Positions 8,554-17,344 of a stretch of 64,000 nucleotides of DNA are shown piece after piece (within the stretch, counting starts at the first letter, position 1; each line of letters starts with the position of its first letter). The position numbers were made by a program, and so were the translations under genes. This DNA is from Rhizobium sp. Pop5. Its GTDB lineage: Bacteria; Pseudomonadota; Alphaproteobacteria; Rhizobiales; Rhizobiaceae. Below the pieces are notes generated by a model. That model did not search any database. It was given only the letters and a program-made list of their open reading frames with translations, and was not told the origin of the DNA. The DNA lies in assembly GCF_024721175.1 (NCBI RefSeq), contig NZ_CP099399.1, positions 2,356,001 to 2,420,000 on the forward strand. The letters run 5' to 3'.

Positions 8554-9243
8554 ATGAGCAATGCAATGCGCAGTGAAACCCCCACCCTATCCACGAGAAC
8601 ACGACCGGTCGACACCAAGCTCGAAGTGGTCGTCATCCCCGTTTCGGACGTCGACCGCGCGAAACGCTTTTACGACGGCCTCGGCTGGCGGCTTGACGCC
8701 GACTTCGCCAATGATGCCGATTTCCGGGTGATCCAGTTCACCCCGCCCGGCTCCGGCTGCGCGATCATCTTCGGCAAAAATATCACCGCCGCCGCCCCCG
8801 GCTCCGCCCAGGGCCTTTACCTCGTCGTCTCGGACATCGAGGCCGCCCGCCGCGATCTCATCGCCCGCGGCGTCGAGGTGAGCGACGTCTTCCACGACGC
8901 AGCAGGCGTCTATGCCGGCAAGGATGAACCCTATCTGTTCGGACGCCTCAGAATCGCCGGCCGCGATCCCGACCACCGCAGCTACCGCTCCTTCGCCTCG
9001 TTCAAGGATCCCGATGGCAACGGCTGGCTGTTCCAGGAGGTCACCACGCGGCTGCCGGGCCGCATCGACGCCGACGAGACGGCCTTCTCGACATCAAGCG
9101 ACCTCGCCGCCGCGCTGCGCCGCGCCGCCACCGCCCACGGCGAACACGAGAAACGAAACGGCGGCAAACACGACGAGAACTGGCCGGACTGGTACGCCGA
9201 ATACATGGTCAGCGAACGGGCGGGCCGGGAGTTGCCGTTGTAG
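8554..9243 (+). CDS. VOC family (glyoxalase/bleomycin-resistance-like) protein
   Basis: A 229-residue VOC-superfamily protein. It has DTKLEVVVIPVSDVDRAKRF at ~27-46, GWRLDADFANDADFRVIQFT, SAQGLYLVVSDIEAARRDLI at ~88-107, and RSFASFKDPDGNGWLFQEVT at ~148-167. These give the two beta-alpha-beta-beta-beta modules of one VOC domain, with DPDGNGW as the metal-site-adjacent motif. The C-terminal ~60 residues are charged and end in NWPDWYAEYMVSERAGRELP. AAGGGAGCTGAAG precedes the ATG. The substrate is unknown. The next gene is convergent, beyond a mosaic repeat. Confidence 0.8.
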   Translation: MSNAMRSETPTLSTRTRPVDTKLEVVVIPVSDVDRAKRFYDGLGWRLDADFANDADFRVIQFTPPGSGCAIIFGKNITAAAPGSAQGLYLVVSDIEAARRDLIARGVEVSDVFHDAAGVYAGKDEPYLFGRLRIAGRDPDHRSYRSFASFKDPDGNGWLFQEVTTRLPGRIDADETAFSTSSDLAAALRRAATAHGEHEKRNGGKHDENWPDWYAEYMVSERAGRELPL

Positions 9244-9581
9244 GTGGCGGCAGAGGCCGTAAGCCCCCGCTTCGCCCTTCGAGGCCCTCGCAGGCGCCCA
9301 GGGCGAAGCTCTATTGGATGCCGCGCGTCTCTTCTTTACCGGCATGCCGTGTGGCACCCCCTCTGGCCTGCCGGCCATCTCCCCCACAAGGGTGGAGATC
9401 GACAGGAGGCTTGACCACGCCCCCTGTCGAACGGCAGCGGCAATCACAATGCTCGGCTGTTTGGGGAAGCCGTCACGCCCAGCCGATCTCCCTCCTTGTG
9501 GGGGAGATGTCCGGCAGGACAGAGGGGGGTGCCACACGACATGTCCTCTCATCCCAAATCGCGCCGGCAAGCCACCACCCC
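9244..9581. repeat. Intergenic mosaic repeat (copy 3) plus short repeat
   Basis: Bases 9263-9315 resemble the CCTTCGAGGCCCTCGCAGG short repeat. Bases 9342-9543 are a complete copy of the two-halved ~200-bp element, with borders GCCGTGTGGCACCCCCTCTG and GGGGGGTGCCACACGACATG. It sits between converging genes. No ORF is credible here. Confidence 0.65.
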
Positions 9582-10358
9582 TCACCGCTCGAAAAAGTCC
9601 CGCCACTGTTTCTCGCCAAACAGACAGTCGGCCGCGGGCGCATCCCCCGCAATCTCACGCACCGTCACCGGCGGCCAAAGGCCGCTGATTTCGAGCACCA
9701 GCTTGCGGCGTACGGCGACGGCGAAATCCTCGATCTTGTGGACCGGCAGCACAAAGGCGCCGGGGCCGCCGATGACGCAATCGGCGTAATATTTGTCGAG
9801 ACCCTCGGGCGCATCGGAAGGCCGCAGCATGATGGCGAGGCCGTTAATGACCATGCCCGCTTCCACCGCCCTGTCACGGGCCAGCATCACCGGATTGCCC
9901 GAGTTGTTCGGGCCGTCGCCGGAAACGTCGATCACCTCCCGCCTGGCCTGAAAGGGACTGGCGATGATCATGCTGGCGCCCTGGGCGATGGCGGTGGAGA
10001 TCGAGGTGCGCCGCTGCGTGGCGATCGGCCGGGCTTCGAGTTTGTCGGCAAAGGCGATCGCATCGGCTTCCGTCTCGATCACCTGCCAGTCGATCACCGA
10101 ATCCTGGACGACATAGCCCGCCCATTCGAAATAGCTGATGGCGATGCGGCCGGTGAGTCCACCCTTGACCGCATCGATGAATTCCTTGTGCTTGAGCGCC
10201 TCGACATAACCCTGGCGCTGGATGCCGATCTCCTCGAAATCCATCGACCGCGAGGTGTCGACGGCAAGCACCAGCGCCACATCGACCTCGCTTCTCCCGA
10301 TCTCCGCGATCGGGGCGACGCCGGAAAGACCCATCAGCACCGCAAGTGTCGTCAGCAT
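9582..10358 (-). CDS. DUF1194 / vWA-like secreted protein
   Basis: This 258-residue protein has a hydrophobic N-terminus (MLTTLAVLMGLSGVAPIAEIG) that could be a signal peptide. It then has a DUF1194 region of von Willebrand A-like fold: LVLAVDTSRSMDFEEIG is a MIDAS-type DxSxS motif, and RREVIDVSGDGPNNSGNP carries a second conserved metal-site segment. The start at 10358 is chosen because it gives the signal-like N-terminus. The function of DUF1194 is unknown; the DxSxS site implies divalent-metal-dependent protein interaction. No operon partner: its upstream neighbour is also on the minus strand but 170 bp away. Confidence 0.85.
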   Translation of the reverse strand: MLTTLAVLMGLSGVAPIAEIGRSEVDVALVLAVDTSRSMDFEEIGIQRQGYVEALKHKEFIDAVKGGLTGRIAISYFEWAGYVVQDSVIDWQVIETEADAIAFADKLEARPIATQRRTSISTAIAQGASMIIASPFQARREVIDVSGDGPNNSGNPVMLARDRAVEAGMVINGLAIMLRPSDAPEGLDKYYADCVIGGPGAFVLPVHKIEDFAVAVRRKLVLEISGLWPPVTVREIAGDAPAADCLFGEKQWRDFFER

Positions 10359-10528
10359 CGGCAAATCCCCGCGCCATTCACAAGCCGGCAAATTTTACCA
10401 CAGCTTGATCGGGGCAGGACGCGCCGCCACGCGCTGGGCTTCAATTTTCGGTGATGGATTGGCCGGGCGAGCTGCCTTGAGCCGCGCCCTCCGCGCGAGG
10501 CTCTCTTGTCGCGCCGATCCCGCAACCC

Positions 10529-11431
10529 TCAACGCAAAGGCAGCCACAAAGGGCTTTTCCATGCCTTTAGCGCTTCGAGGAAGACCTGCAGGCGCAAGGG
10601 CAGGAAGCGGCGGGTCGGGTAGACGGCGTGCACGAAGATTTCCGGCGACGACCAGTCGGGCAGCAGGCGGATGAGCTCGCCTCGCTTGATCTCTTCGTCG
10701 CAATAGGTCGAAGGTAGGAGCCCGATGCCGTGGCCGCGATAGGTAAAGGCGCTGACCGCATCGAAATCGCGGCTCGATACCGGCCCGGACACGCGCACGT
10801 CAATCGATTTGCGGCCGCTGACCAGATGCCAGTCCGCCTCGCCGTTGCGGCCGTTCAACAGCACGCATCGATGCTCCTTCAGATCCTCGGGCTTTGACGG
10901 AAGCGCCCTGCCCTCGAGATAGCCTGATGTCGCAACCAGATAGCGAACGCTCTTGCCGAGCCGCTGCGCGACGATCGAGGAATCCTTGAGTTCGCCGAAA
11001 CGGATGGCGAGATCGATATTCTCCGCGACCAGATCGAGGAACAGGTTGGTGACGAAGAGATCGACCTGGATATCGGGATAGGCCTTCAGGAAGGACGAGA
11101 TGAATTCATAGAAGACCTCCTGCCCGAAGGTGACGGGCACGGAGATCTTCAAGAGCCCTTCCGGCTTCCTCTGTGTTTCCGTCAGCGCCTGCTCGGCGTC
11201 GATCAGATGGGCGAGCGGTTCGCTGCACCTGTCGTAGTAGGCCCGCCCCTGCGCGGTGAGGCTGAGCTTGCGGGTCGTCCGCTGCAAGAGCGTGACGCCG
11301 AGCTGCTCTTCGAGCGACGTCACCTTCCGGCTGACGGTGGAAACAGGCATGCCCAGCGAATGGGCCGCACGGCTGAAGCTGCCATATTGCGCCACCTTCA
11401 CGAAAACGGCGATGTCGTTCAAATCGGCCAT
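10529..11431 (-). CDS. LysR family transcriptional regulator
   Basis: This 300-residue LTTR has DLNDIAVFVKVAQYGSFSRA in the wHTH, then LGMPVSTVSRKVTSLEEQLG and LLQRTTRKLSL, and an effector domain from ~90 (LLKISVPVTFGQEVFYEFIS). The ATG at 11431 is chosen because it matches the family N-terminus; the frame stays open upstream only across the divergent gene. It is divergent from an SDR-RidA operon, the usual arrangement for an LTTR and its target. A perfect palindrome lies nine bases upstream of this start, suggesting autoregulation and control of the SDR genes. Confidence 0.9.
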   Translation of the reverse strand: MADLNDIAVFVKVAQYGSFSRAAHSLGMPVSTVSRKVTSLEEQLGVTLLQRTTRKLSLTAQGRAYYDRCSEPLAHLIDAEQALTETQRKPEGLLKISVPVTFGQEVFYEFISSFLKAYPDIQVDLFVTNLFLDLVAENIDLAIRFGELKDSSIVAQRLGKSVRYLVATSGYLEGRALPSKPEDLKEHRCVLLNGRNGEADWHLVSGRKSIDVRVSGPVSSRDFDAVSAFTYRGHGIGLLPSTYCDEEIKRGELIRLLPDWSSPEIFVHAVYPTRRFLPLRLQVFLEALKAWKSPLWLPLR

Positions 11432-11439
11432 GACCGTCA

Positions 11440-11459
11440 CTTTTGCACTGATGCAAAAG
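11440..11459. promoter_or_regulatory. Perfect palindrome in LysR/SDR divergent promoter
   Basis: Arms CTTTTGCA and TGCAAAAG separated by CTGA. It starts nine bases upstream of the LysR start codon and ~160 bp upstream of the SDR start. It fits the T-N11-A style of LTTR autoregulatory sites (TTTTGCACTGATGCAAAA). Binding by the LysR protein is inferred from position only. Confidence 0.5.
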
Positions 11460-11620
11460 AGAATCCAGATATTTCCACCTAATCGGGGAATGAAGATTTC
11501 GCCATATTCACCTTGCGAAAACGAACAACAAGCCGATGGCGGCGCGATCGCGGCGGCCCCATCTCGAGCGACCGGCCCCAAGAGGCTCGCAGTTGCCCGA
11601 ACCAGATCATGGAGTTCAAC

Positions 11621-12346
11621 ATGACTACGCAAAAGACTGTCATCGTTACGGGCGCCTCCCAGGGTATCGGCGCAGGCCTCGTCAACGCCTTCATCGCGCG
11701 CGGCTACAATGTCGTCGCCACCTCGCGCCAGGTCAGCGCCTCGGATGCCTTCGAGGCCTCCGATCGGCTCGCCCTCGTCGACGGCGACATCGGTGATGCC
11801 GAAACCGCGGCGCGGATTGCCAAAACGGCGATCGACCGCTTCGGCTCGATCGACGCGCTCGTCAACAATGCCGGCATTTTCCTGGCCAAGCCGTTTGTCG
11901 ATTTCACGATGACGGACTTCGAGACGTTGTCCTCGACCAATCTCGAAGGCTTCATCCATCTGACCCAGCTGGTCGTCAGGCAGATGCTCGCGCAGAAGTC
12001 AGGCGGCAGCGTCGTCAGCATCACCACGCCATTGACCGATCATCCGATCGCCGGCTTCCCGGCTTCGGTGTCGATGATGACGAAGGGCGGCATCAACGCC
12101 ATCTCCAAGAACTTGGCGATGGAATATGCGAACGAGAAAATTCGCTTCAATATCGTCGCTCCCGGTGTGGTGGACACACCGCTGCACAAGGACAATCCGA
12201 AGGATTTCCTGAGCACGCTGTCGCCGATGGCGGGCATTTCCAATGCCGACGAAATCGCCGATGCGGTCCTCTTCCTGACGGAAGCTCCGCGTGTTACCGG
12301 GGAGGTGCTGCACGTCGACGGCGGCGCACATCTGGGCAGATGGTAA
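11621..12346 (+). CDS. SDR family oxidoreductase with non-canonical active site
   Basis: This 241-residue short-chain dehydrogenase has the Rossmann cofactor motif TGASQGIGAG (~9-18), NNAGIFLAKP with the NNAG structural motif, and a C-terminal VTGEVLHVDGGAHLGRW. The substrate-side YxxxK is altered: the Lys is kept in SMMTKGGINAISKN, but the Tyr four residues before it is Ser. Activity as a dehydrogenase is therefore uncertain. It starts at the ATG preceded by GGAG-TTCAAC, and the RidA start overlaps its stop. It is probably controlled by the divergent LysR gene. Confidence 0.85.
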   Translation: MTTQKTVIVTGASQGIGAGLVNAFIARGYNVVATSRQVSASDAFEASDRLALVDGDIGDAETAARIAKTAIDRFGSIDALVNNAGIFLAKPFVDFTMTDFETLSSTNLEGFIHLTQLVVRQMLAQKSGGSVVSITTPLTDHPIAGFPASVSMMTKGGINAISKNLAMEYANEKIRFNIVAPGVVDTPLHKDNPKDFLSTLSPMAGISNADEIADAVLFLTEAPRVTGEVLHVDGGAHLGRW

Positions 12347-12828
12347 ACCATCAAAAAGCGCAGGCAGCCGGCGCGGAACGGCGGCTGCAGGAGCTCGGCA
12401 TCACGCTACCCCCGCCGCCGACACCCTTCGGGGCCTATGTCGAGGCGGTCAGATCAGGCAATCTGATCTTCTTCAGCGGCATGCTGCCGGTCGTCGGCCA
12501 TGAGCCCCGCTATATCGGCCGCGTCGGCGGCACGCTGACAGCGGAAGACGGCAGGAAGGCCGCCGAAACGGCAACGCTGAGCGCCCTTGCCGCGGCCAAA
12601 GAGTACCTCGGTTCGCTGGACAGGGTCGTGAAGGTCGTCAAGCTCGGCGTCTATATCGCCACCGAAGGCGATTTCCGCGGCCACCCCAAGGTCGCCGACG
12701 GAGCATCGGAAATGCTGCTTGAGGTTTTCGGCGAGGAAAAACTCTCCGGCCGCGTCGTCCTCGGCGTCGCCAGCCTGCCCCTCGGCATGCCGGTCGAAAT
12801 CGAACTCGTTATCGAGGTCGAGGATTGA
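12340..12828 (+). CDS. RidA family protein
   Basis: This 162-residue YjgF/YER057c/RidA-like protein (small deaminase-like trimer) has ITLPPPPTPFGAYVEAVRSG, LIFFSGMLPVVG, and a C-terminal VVLGVASLPLGMPVEIELVI. In RidA proper a conserved Arg hydrolyses 2-aminoacrylate imines. In this subfamily the Arg position falls at RVVLGVASLPLG, where an RxxxxVxxLP motif is seen, so imine deaminase activity is possible. It overlaps the SDR gene by seven bases (ATGGTAA junction), implying translational coupling. The pair likely acts on one substrate, unknown from sequence. Confidence 0.85.
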   Translation: MVNHQKAQAAGAERRLQELGITLPPPPTPFGAYVEAVRSGNLIFFSGMLPVVGHEPRYIGRVGGTLTAEDGRKAAETATLSALAAAKEYLGSLDRVVKVVKLGVYIATEGDFRGHPKVADGASEMLLEVFGEEKLSGRVVLGVASLPLGMPVEIELVIEVED

Positions 12829-12905
12829 ATGAGCGGGGCGCGCGTCTCAGCGCGCGCCCCGCATTCTTGCCTTCGCTTGCGCTCGGCCGATCTGCGGCTT
12901 GCCGC

Positions 12906-13445
12906 TCACCCCGCCATCAACAGCATCACATACGCAATGACGCTCACCATCAACCCGCGAAACGCAAAGGTGACGCAGCGGTATTTGTTGCGGGCGATCG
13001 TCGAGAGGATGTTGGCGTTTTCGAGATACTGGTCGAAAAGGTAGCGCTCGTCGCGCCTTAGCGCCGCGTCGAAGAACAGGTCGCGATGATCGGGCCAGGC
13101 GCCCCAGAAGAGCGAGGTCGAGGCGCCCATACGCCGCGGCAGGACGACGAGGATCGCCGAGAGGATGGAAAAGACCGAGGCTGCGGCAAGCAGGCCGGAA
13201 AACAGCATGCTCCCCGGAGCGCCCGCGAGATAGCGCGTGGGGCTGAAGACCGCCCTCACCTCGCTGGAGCTCACCAAAAAGGCGAGCATAAAAGTAAAGA
13301 TATAGGCGGCCTTCTGATCGGATATCTTGATCTGATCGTAGAATATGTCGTTGATTTTCTTGATGTGGTCGAAATACTCGACGCCGATATCGCCGCTCGA
13401 AGGCTCGCTCAGCATAACATCAGTTGCATTTTCGAAATCGCTCAC
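12906..13445 (-). CDS. PycTM-like (DUF5706) membrane protein
   Basis: This 179-residue inner-membrane protein has an N-terminal amphipathic stretch with YFDHIKKINDIFYDQIKISD leading into QKAAYIFTFMLAFLVSSSEV (TM1). MLFSGLLAAASVFSILSAIL is TM2, followed by a soluble loop with LFWGAW, then YLENANILSTIARNKYRCVT and a last TM (GLMVSVIAYVMLLMAG). The D-K-A motif before TM1 and the ARNKYR motif before the last TM match the Pycsar effector TM family as I remember it; a database check is needed. In known Pycsar systems such proteins are membrane-disrupting effectors triggered by cyclic pyrimidine nucleotides. No PycC cyclase is adjacent, but the operon across the 128-bp divergent gap encodes a CHASE2 class III cyclase. 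Confidence 0.65.
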   Translation of the reverse strand: MSDFENATDVMLSEPSSGDIGVEYFDHIKKINDIFYDQIKISDQKAAYIFTFMLAFLVSSSEVRAVFSPTRYLAGAPGSMLFSGLLAAASVFSILSAILVVLPRRMGASTSLFWGAWPDHRDLFFDAALRRDERYLFDQYLENANILSTIARNKYRCVTFAFRGLMVSVIAYVMLLMAG

Positions 13446-13573
13446 ATGAATACTCCACCCCAGAAGTGTTTCCCTGATAGTACACTTTGAAACGAAATCA
13501 AGAACACGTGTGCACAGCGCTTGACTTTTTCACTCTACATGGACAAAGGGGATGTGGGGTTAGGGGTGAGATC

Positions 13574-16500
13574 ATGCGGGGTTATTCCAATAACATCGGC
13601 CGCGCCGGCATGGCGTTGGCGCTTGCTTTGCCTTGTTTCGCGTCGTCGGCGATGGCCGATCCCGTGCAGCGCGCAACGCCGGTTGCCGGCTCCGTCATCG
13701 CCCGCAAGGCTGGCGAGGAGGTCCGCTTCATCGACGTGTCCGACTGGCGCGTCGTCGACCTGCACCAGGATCTTTTGACCGGTGACGTGCTGCGCACCAA
13801 TGCCAACGGCCAGCTCGCCATCGTCTTTTCCGACCACACTCAGGTCCGGCTCGGCCGCAATTCCTCGCTGCAGGTCAAGAAGATGGCCGCGAGCGGCGAT
13901 ACGGTGCTCGAGCTTCAGGCCGGCACCATCTGGGCGCGCGCCGAACGCGGCGGCCAGGGCCTGACGGTCGAAACGCCGGCCGCCGCAGCCGCCATCCGCG
14001 GCACCGACTGGACGATGACCGTCAAGGGCGCCCAAACTTCGATGATCGTGCTCGAAGGCCGCGTGGCACTCAGCAACCCGCAGGGCAGTGTCGAGGTGAA
14101 CCAGGGCGAAGGGGCCGTTGCCACCATCGGCCAGGCGCCGCACAAGCTCATCGACGTCAATCCTGACGACCGCGAACAGATGCTCTTCTATCTGGACCTG
14201 CGCGACGGCTTCGGCCTGATGCCGACCTCGCCGCTCAGGGCAGACCGCATGGCGACCGAACGCCGCCGTCTCCTGGCCCTGCCGCCCGCTCGCCGCACGA
14301 CCGAAGACTGGCTGGAACTCGCCGAAGTGCAAAGCGCCTTCGACGGTCGCCAGACAGCGGCCGCAACATTGCAGAATATCCGTGGCCGCAAGCTGACGGT
14401 GGCCCAGCAGGCCCGCGTCGACCTGCTCGACGCCACCATCGCCGGTTCGGAAAAGCGCTATGGAGATGCTGCGAAGCTTTTCCAGAAGGCGCTGCCGCAT
14501 CTCGACCCGACACGCCGCAACATGGCGCAATATGGGGGCTATTTCGCCCGGTCGCTCGCCGATCCCACTCATGCCGAACAGCCGCCCGCCACAGCGACAG
14601 GCCCCTATGGCGCGATCATGCAGGCCTATACGACGGGCTTCCTGGAAAACCCGCGCGCAGCGCTCGACATCATCAAGAAGGCGGAACAGCGCTATCCCGA
14701 TGATGCGACCCTGCCGGCGATCCGCGCCCAGTTGGCCCAGCTCATCGACGACCGCGAGCAGATGAAGGAAGCGATCGAACGCTCGCTGGCGCTCGACCCG
14801 GATCATCCGATGGCGCTCTCCGCCCGCGCCGGTTACAAGGCGGTCTATGAAAGCGACATCAACGGCGCGCTTGCCGATCTGAACCGCGCTATCGAGCTTG
14901 CCCCCGGCGCATCCGGCACTCTGAATTCACTCGGCCTGCTGCAGAATTCGCGCGACGCCAACGGCGAGGCGGAAGAAGCCTTCCTCAAGGCGATCGCGCT
15001 CGATCCGCAAGATCCGGTAGCGCATGCCAATCTCGCCATCCTCTACCTCGATCAGGCGCGCATGAAGGATGCCAAGCGCGAGATCGACACGGCCATCGCA
15101 CTCGACCCCTCCTTCGATATCGCCCTGCTTGCGCGCGGCCGCTACTACCTGCAGATCGGCGAGCGCGACAAGGCGCTGGAAGATCTGCTCGCCGCCAGCA
15201 CCGCCAACCCGGCCCATTCGCAATCACAGCTGATGCTCGCCGCCGCCCATTATGAGAAGGGCGACCGCATCCCCTCCGAGCAGGCGCTCGACAATGCCGA
15301 CCGGCTGGACAGCAACGATCCGGTGATCTCAGCCTTCCGCACGGCTGTCGACATCGACGACTACGATGCCGATGGCGCGATCCGCAACGCACAGGAATAT
15401 CTGCGCCGCTCGCGCGCCCGCGGCGGCGATTACAGCTCGCTCGGCGCCAATGCGACCGCCGGCTCGACGCTCAACGACGCCTTCCGCCTTCAGGGTCTGG
15501 ATGCCTGGGGCCGCTACTACGGCGACGCGGTTTTCGATCCCTTCGAAGGCAGCGGTTACATCGACCAGTCGATCAAAGGCAGCATCTTTCCTTTCGTGAA
15601 TGCGACGAGCTTCAGCGATGACAATGTCATTCAGAACCGTGGCAACGCGTCGAGCTACTCGTCCTTCATCCAGGGCCTGCTGCTCTCGCCGCACATGCTG
15701 TCTGGCCGTTCGCGCTCGGCATCGCTGTTCGATGTGCCCTTCATCGAAGGCTCGCTCGGCGGCGGCATCAACAGCGTCGACGGCCACACACGCCGCATCG
15801 GCGAGGCCGAAATCCAGGGCTATTCGAATTCAACCATCCCGATCAGCTTCTTTGGTAACCTGAACTGGGAGGAAATTGCCCTTGACGGCGACTACCGCGA
15901 CTTCGGCGGTTTCTCCAACAACAACAAGATCCTCGGCGGCAACGGCTATTTGACCGCAACGCTGACCCCTGACGATCGCGTCGTAAGTTTCATCAATTAT
16001 GGCAAGACTTACGGGCCGCTGAACGCGCTGACGACCAGCACCGCTTTGACCGATCGCCTCAATGATGAGCTCTTCATACCGTTGTTGGGCTTTCCTCTGC
16101 CGACAATGGACCTACCGCTCTATCGCAACAGATATGACGAGGTGGAAAGAACCAATGCGGGATTAGGCTGGAGCCATACTTTCGCATACAGGAATGTGCT
16201 CAATACCGCACTTCTCTATTCCGACACCAAGGTGAAGACGAACTACGATTTCACCTTCGATGCAGCGGATTTTACCGGCGCCCCCGCGCCGGATTTGTTT
16301 CCCTATGCTGAAAGAAGCCAGGAAACCACCTCGAGGACTTATATTGCCGCGATCAGTCACAGCATCGGCGATGACGCGCTGACTTGGCGATATGGCATCG
16401 AGGGCGGCTGGAGCGACACGAACAGCAAGTCTCTTCAGCATCTCGATGTGCTCGTACCGGGCTTTGTCGATGAAGCCACCTTCGGCCCATTCGAAGCAAG

Positions 16501-17344
16501 CAGCCGCGTCAACATCGCCCGCGCCTATATCGACGTGCTGCACGAGATCACGCCCGACCTGAAGGGCGAATATGCGCTGTTCGGCACGCGCATGGAAGGC
16601 GATGGCGTCGATGTCAGCCGGTTCGAACCGCGCTTCGGCCTTGCCTGGTCGCCTGTCCAGAATCATTGGCTGCGTGCCGCCTTCATGCGCCAGAGTACCG
16701 ACACAGGCGTCCCTACCCTTGCTCCGATCGGCATCCTCGGCCTTCAGCCGAACCAGTTTACCGTCGGAACCGAAGGTTACGCCGACACGGCGGCCTTCGA
16801 ATGGGATGCCGAATGGACCGATCGCCTCTTCACCTCGGTCGAGTACCAGCATCAGGAACTGCATGATTTCTCGATCGATCTGCCGCTTATCGCACTGCCG
16901 GCGGTCGACAGCCTGCCGCTGTCGCGCGGCAGCATCGACCGCGCCGCCGTGACCGGCAACGTCGCCCTCGGCTATGGCTTCGGCCTTTCCGCCACCTATG
17001 CCTATATGGATTCCGAGAACAAGGATCCGCTGGAGCCGAATTTCGGCGGCAATCTCCCCTATATCCCGAAAAACTCGGGCCAGATCGCGCTGACCTGGGT
17101 CAACGAGGCGAAGGTGAAGGCGACGGTCGCGGCCAATTACATCGGCGAGCGCGATGGCGACGATCTCGGCACCAAGCTCGACGACTACTGGAGCCTCGAC
17201 GCCCACCTGGTCTGGGAGCCCTTCGACAAGCGCATCGAACTCGAAGCCGCTGCCTATAACCTGCTCGACCAGGACTTCGAGATCACGCCCGGCGTGCCCG
17301 GCTGGGGCCGCGCCTTCAAGGGCACGCTCAAAGTCCGCTTCTGA
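13574..17344 (+). CDS. Secreted FecR-TPR-outer membrane beta-barrel protein
   Basis: A 1256-residue exported protein. Signal peptide: RAGMALALALPCFASSAMA (to ~residue 28). FecR domain ~50-190, with GDVLRTNANGQLAIVFSDHT, LGRNSSLQVKKM, and ETPAAAAAIRGTDWTMTV. Linker, then TPR-like repeats ~270-600, with LNRAIELAP, EEAFLKAIALDPQDPVAH, and KREIDTAIALDPSFDIALL. The C-terminal ~600 residues are a TonB-receptor-like beta-barrel without an obvious plug, ending AYNLLDQDFE... and a terminal KVRF Phe typical of outer-membrane proteins. Start: ATG at 13574, after GGGGTGAG. The gene's stop overlaps the cyclase start (TGATG), so the two form an operon. A role as envelope sensor/scaffold for the cyclase is inferred. 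Confidence 0.85.
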   Translation: MRGYSNNIGRAGMALALALPCFASSAMADPVQRATPVAGSVIARKAGEEVRFIDVSDWRVVDLHQDLLTGDVLRTNANGQLAIVFSDHTQVRLGRNSSLQVKKMAASGDTVLELQAGTIWARAERGGQGLTVETPAAAAAIRGTDWTMTVKGAQTSMIVLEGRVALSNPQGSVEVNQGEGAVATIGQAPHKLIDVNPDDREQMLFYLDLRDGFGLMPTSPLRADRMATERRRLLALPPARRTTEDWLELAEVQSAFDGRQTAAATLQNIRGRKLTVAQQARVDLLDATIAGSEKRYGDAAKLFQKALPHLDPTRRNMAQYGGYFARSLADPTHAEQPPATATGPYGAIMQAYTTGFLENPRAALDIIKKAEQRYPDDATLPAIRAQLAQLIDDREQMKEAIERSLALDPDHPMALSARAGYKAVYESDINGALADLNRAIELAPGASGTLNSLGLLQNSRDANGEAEEAFLKAIALDPQDPVAHANLAILYLDQARMKDAKREIDTAIALDPSFDIALLARGRYYLQIGERDKALEDLLAASTANPAHSQSQLMLAAAHYEKGDRIPSEQALDNADRLDSNDPVISAFRTAVDIDDYDADGAIRNAQEYLRRSRARGGDYSSLGANATAGSTLNDAFRLQGLDAWGRYYGDAVFDPFEGSGYIDQSIKGSIFPFVNATSFSDDNVIQNRGNASSYSSFIQGLLLSPHMLSGRSRSASLFDVPFIEGSLGGGINSVDGHTRRIGEAEIQGYSNSTIPISFFGNLNWEEIALDGDYRDFGGFSNNNKILGGNGYLTATLTPDDRVVSFINYGKTYGPLNALTTSTALTDRLNDELFIPLLGFPLPTMDLPLYRNRYDEVERTNAGLGWSHTFAYRNVLNTALLYSDTKVKTNYDFTFDAADFTGAPAPDLFPYAERSQETTSRTYIAAISHSIGDDALTWRYGIEGGWSDTNSKSLQHLDVLVPGFVDEATFGPFEASSRVNIARAYIDVLHEITPDLKGEYALFGTRMEGDGVDVSRFEPRFGLAWSPVQNHWLRAAFMRQSTDTGVPTLAPIGILGLQPNQFTVGTEGYADTAAFEWDAEWTDRLFTSVEYQHQELHDFSIDLPLIALPAVDSLPLSRGSIDRAAVTGNVALGYGFGLSATYAYMDSENKDPLEPNFGGNLPYIPKNSGQIALTWVNEAKVKATVAANYIGERDGDDLGTKLDDYWSLDAHLVWEPFDKRIELEAAAYNLLDQDFEITPGVPGWGRAFKGTLKVRF

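Noticed and set aside
10529..11959. 476-codon open frame for the LysR gene
   Set aside because: The extension runs antisense through the divergent SDR gene and lacks LysR-type sequence; true start at 11431.
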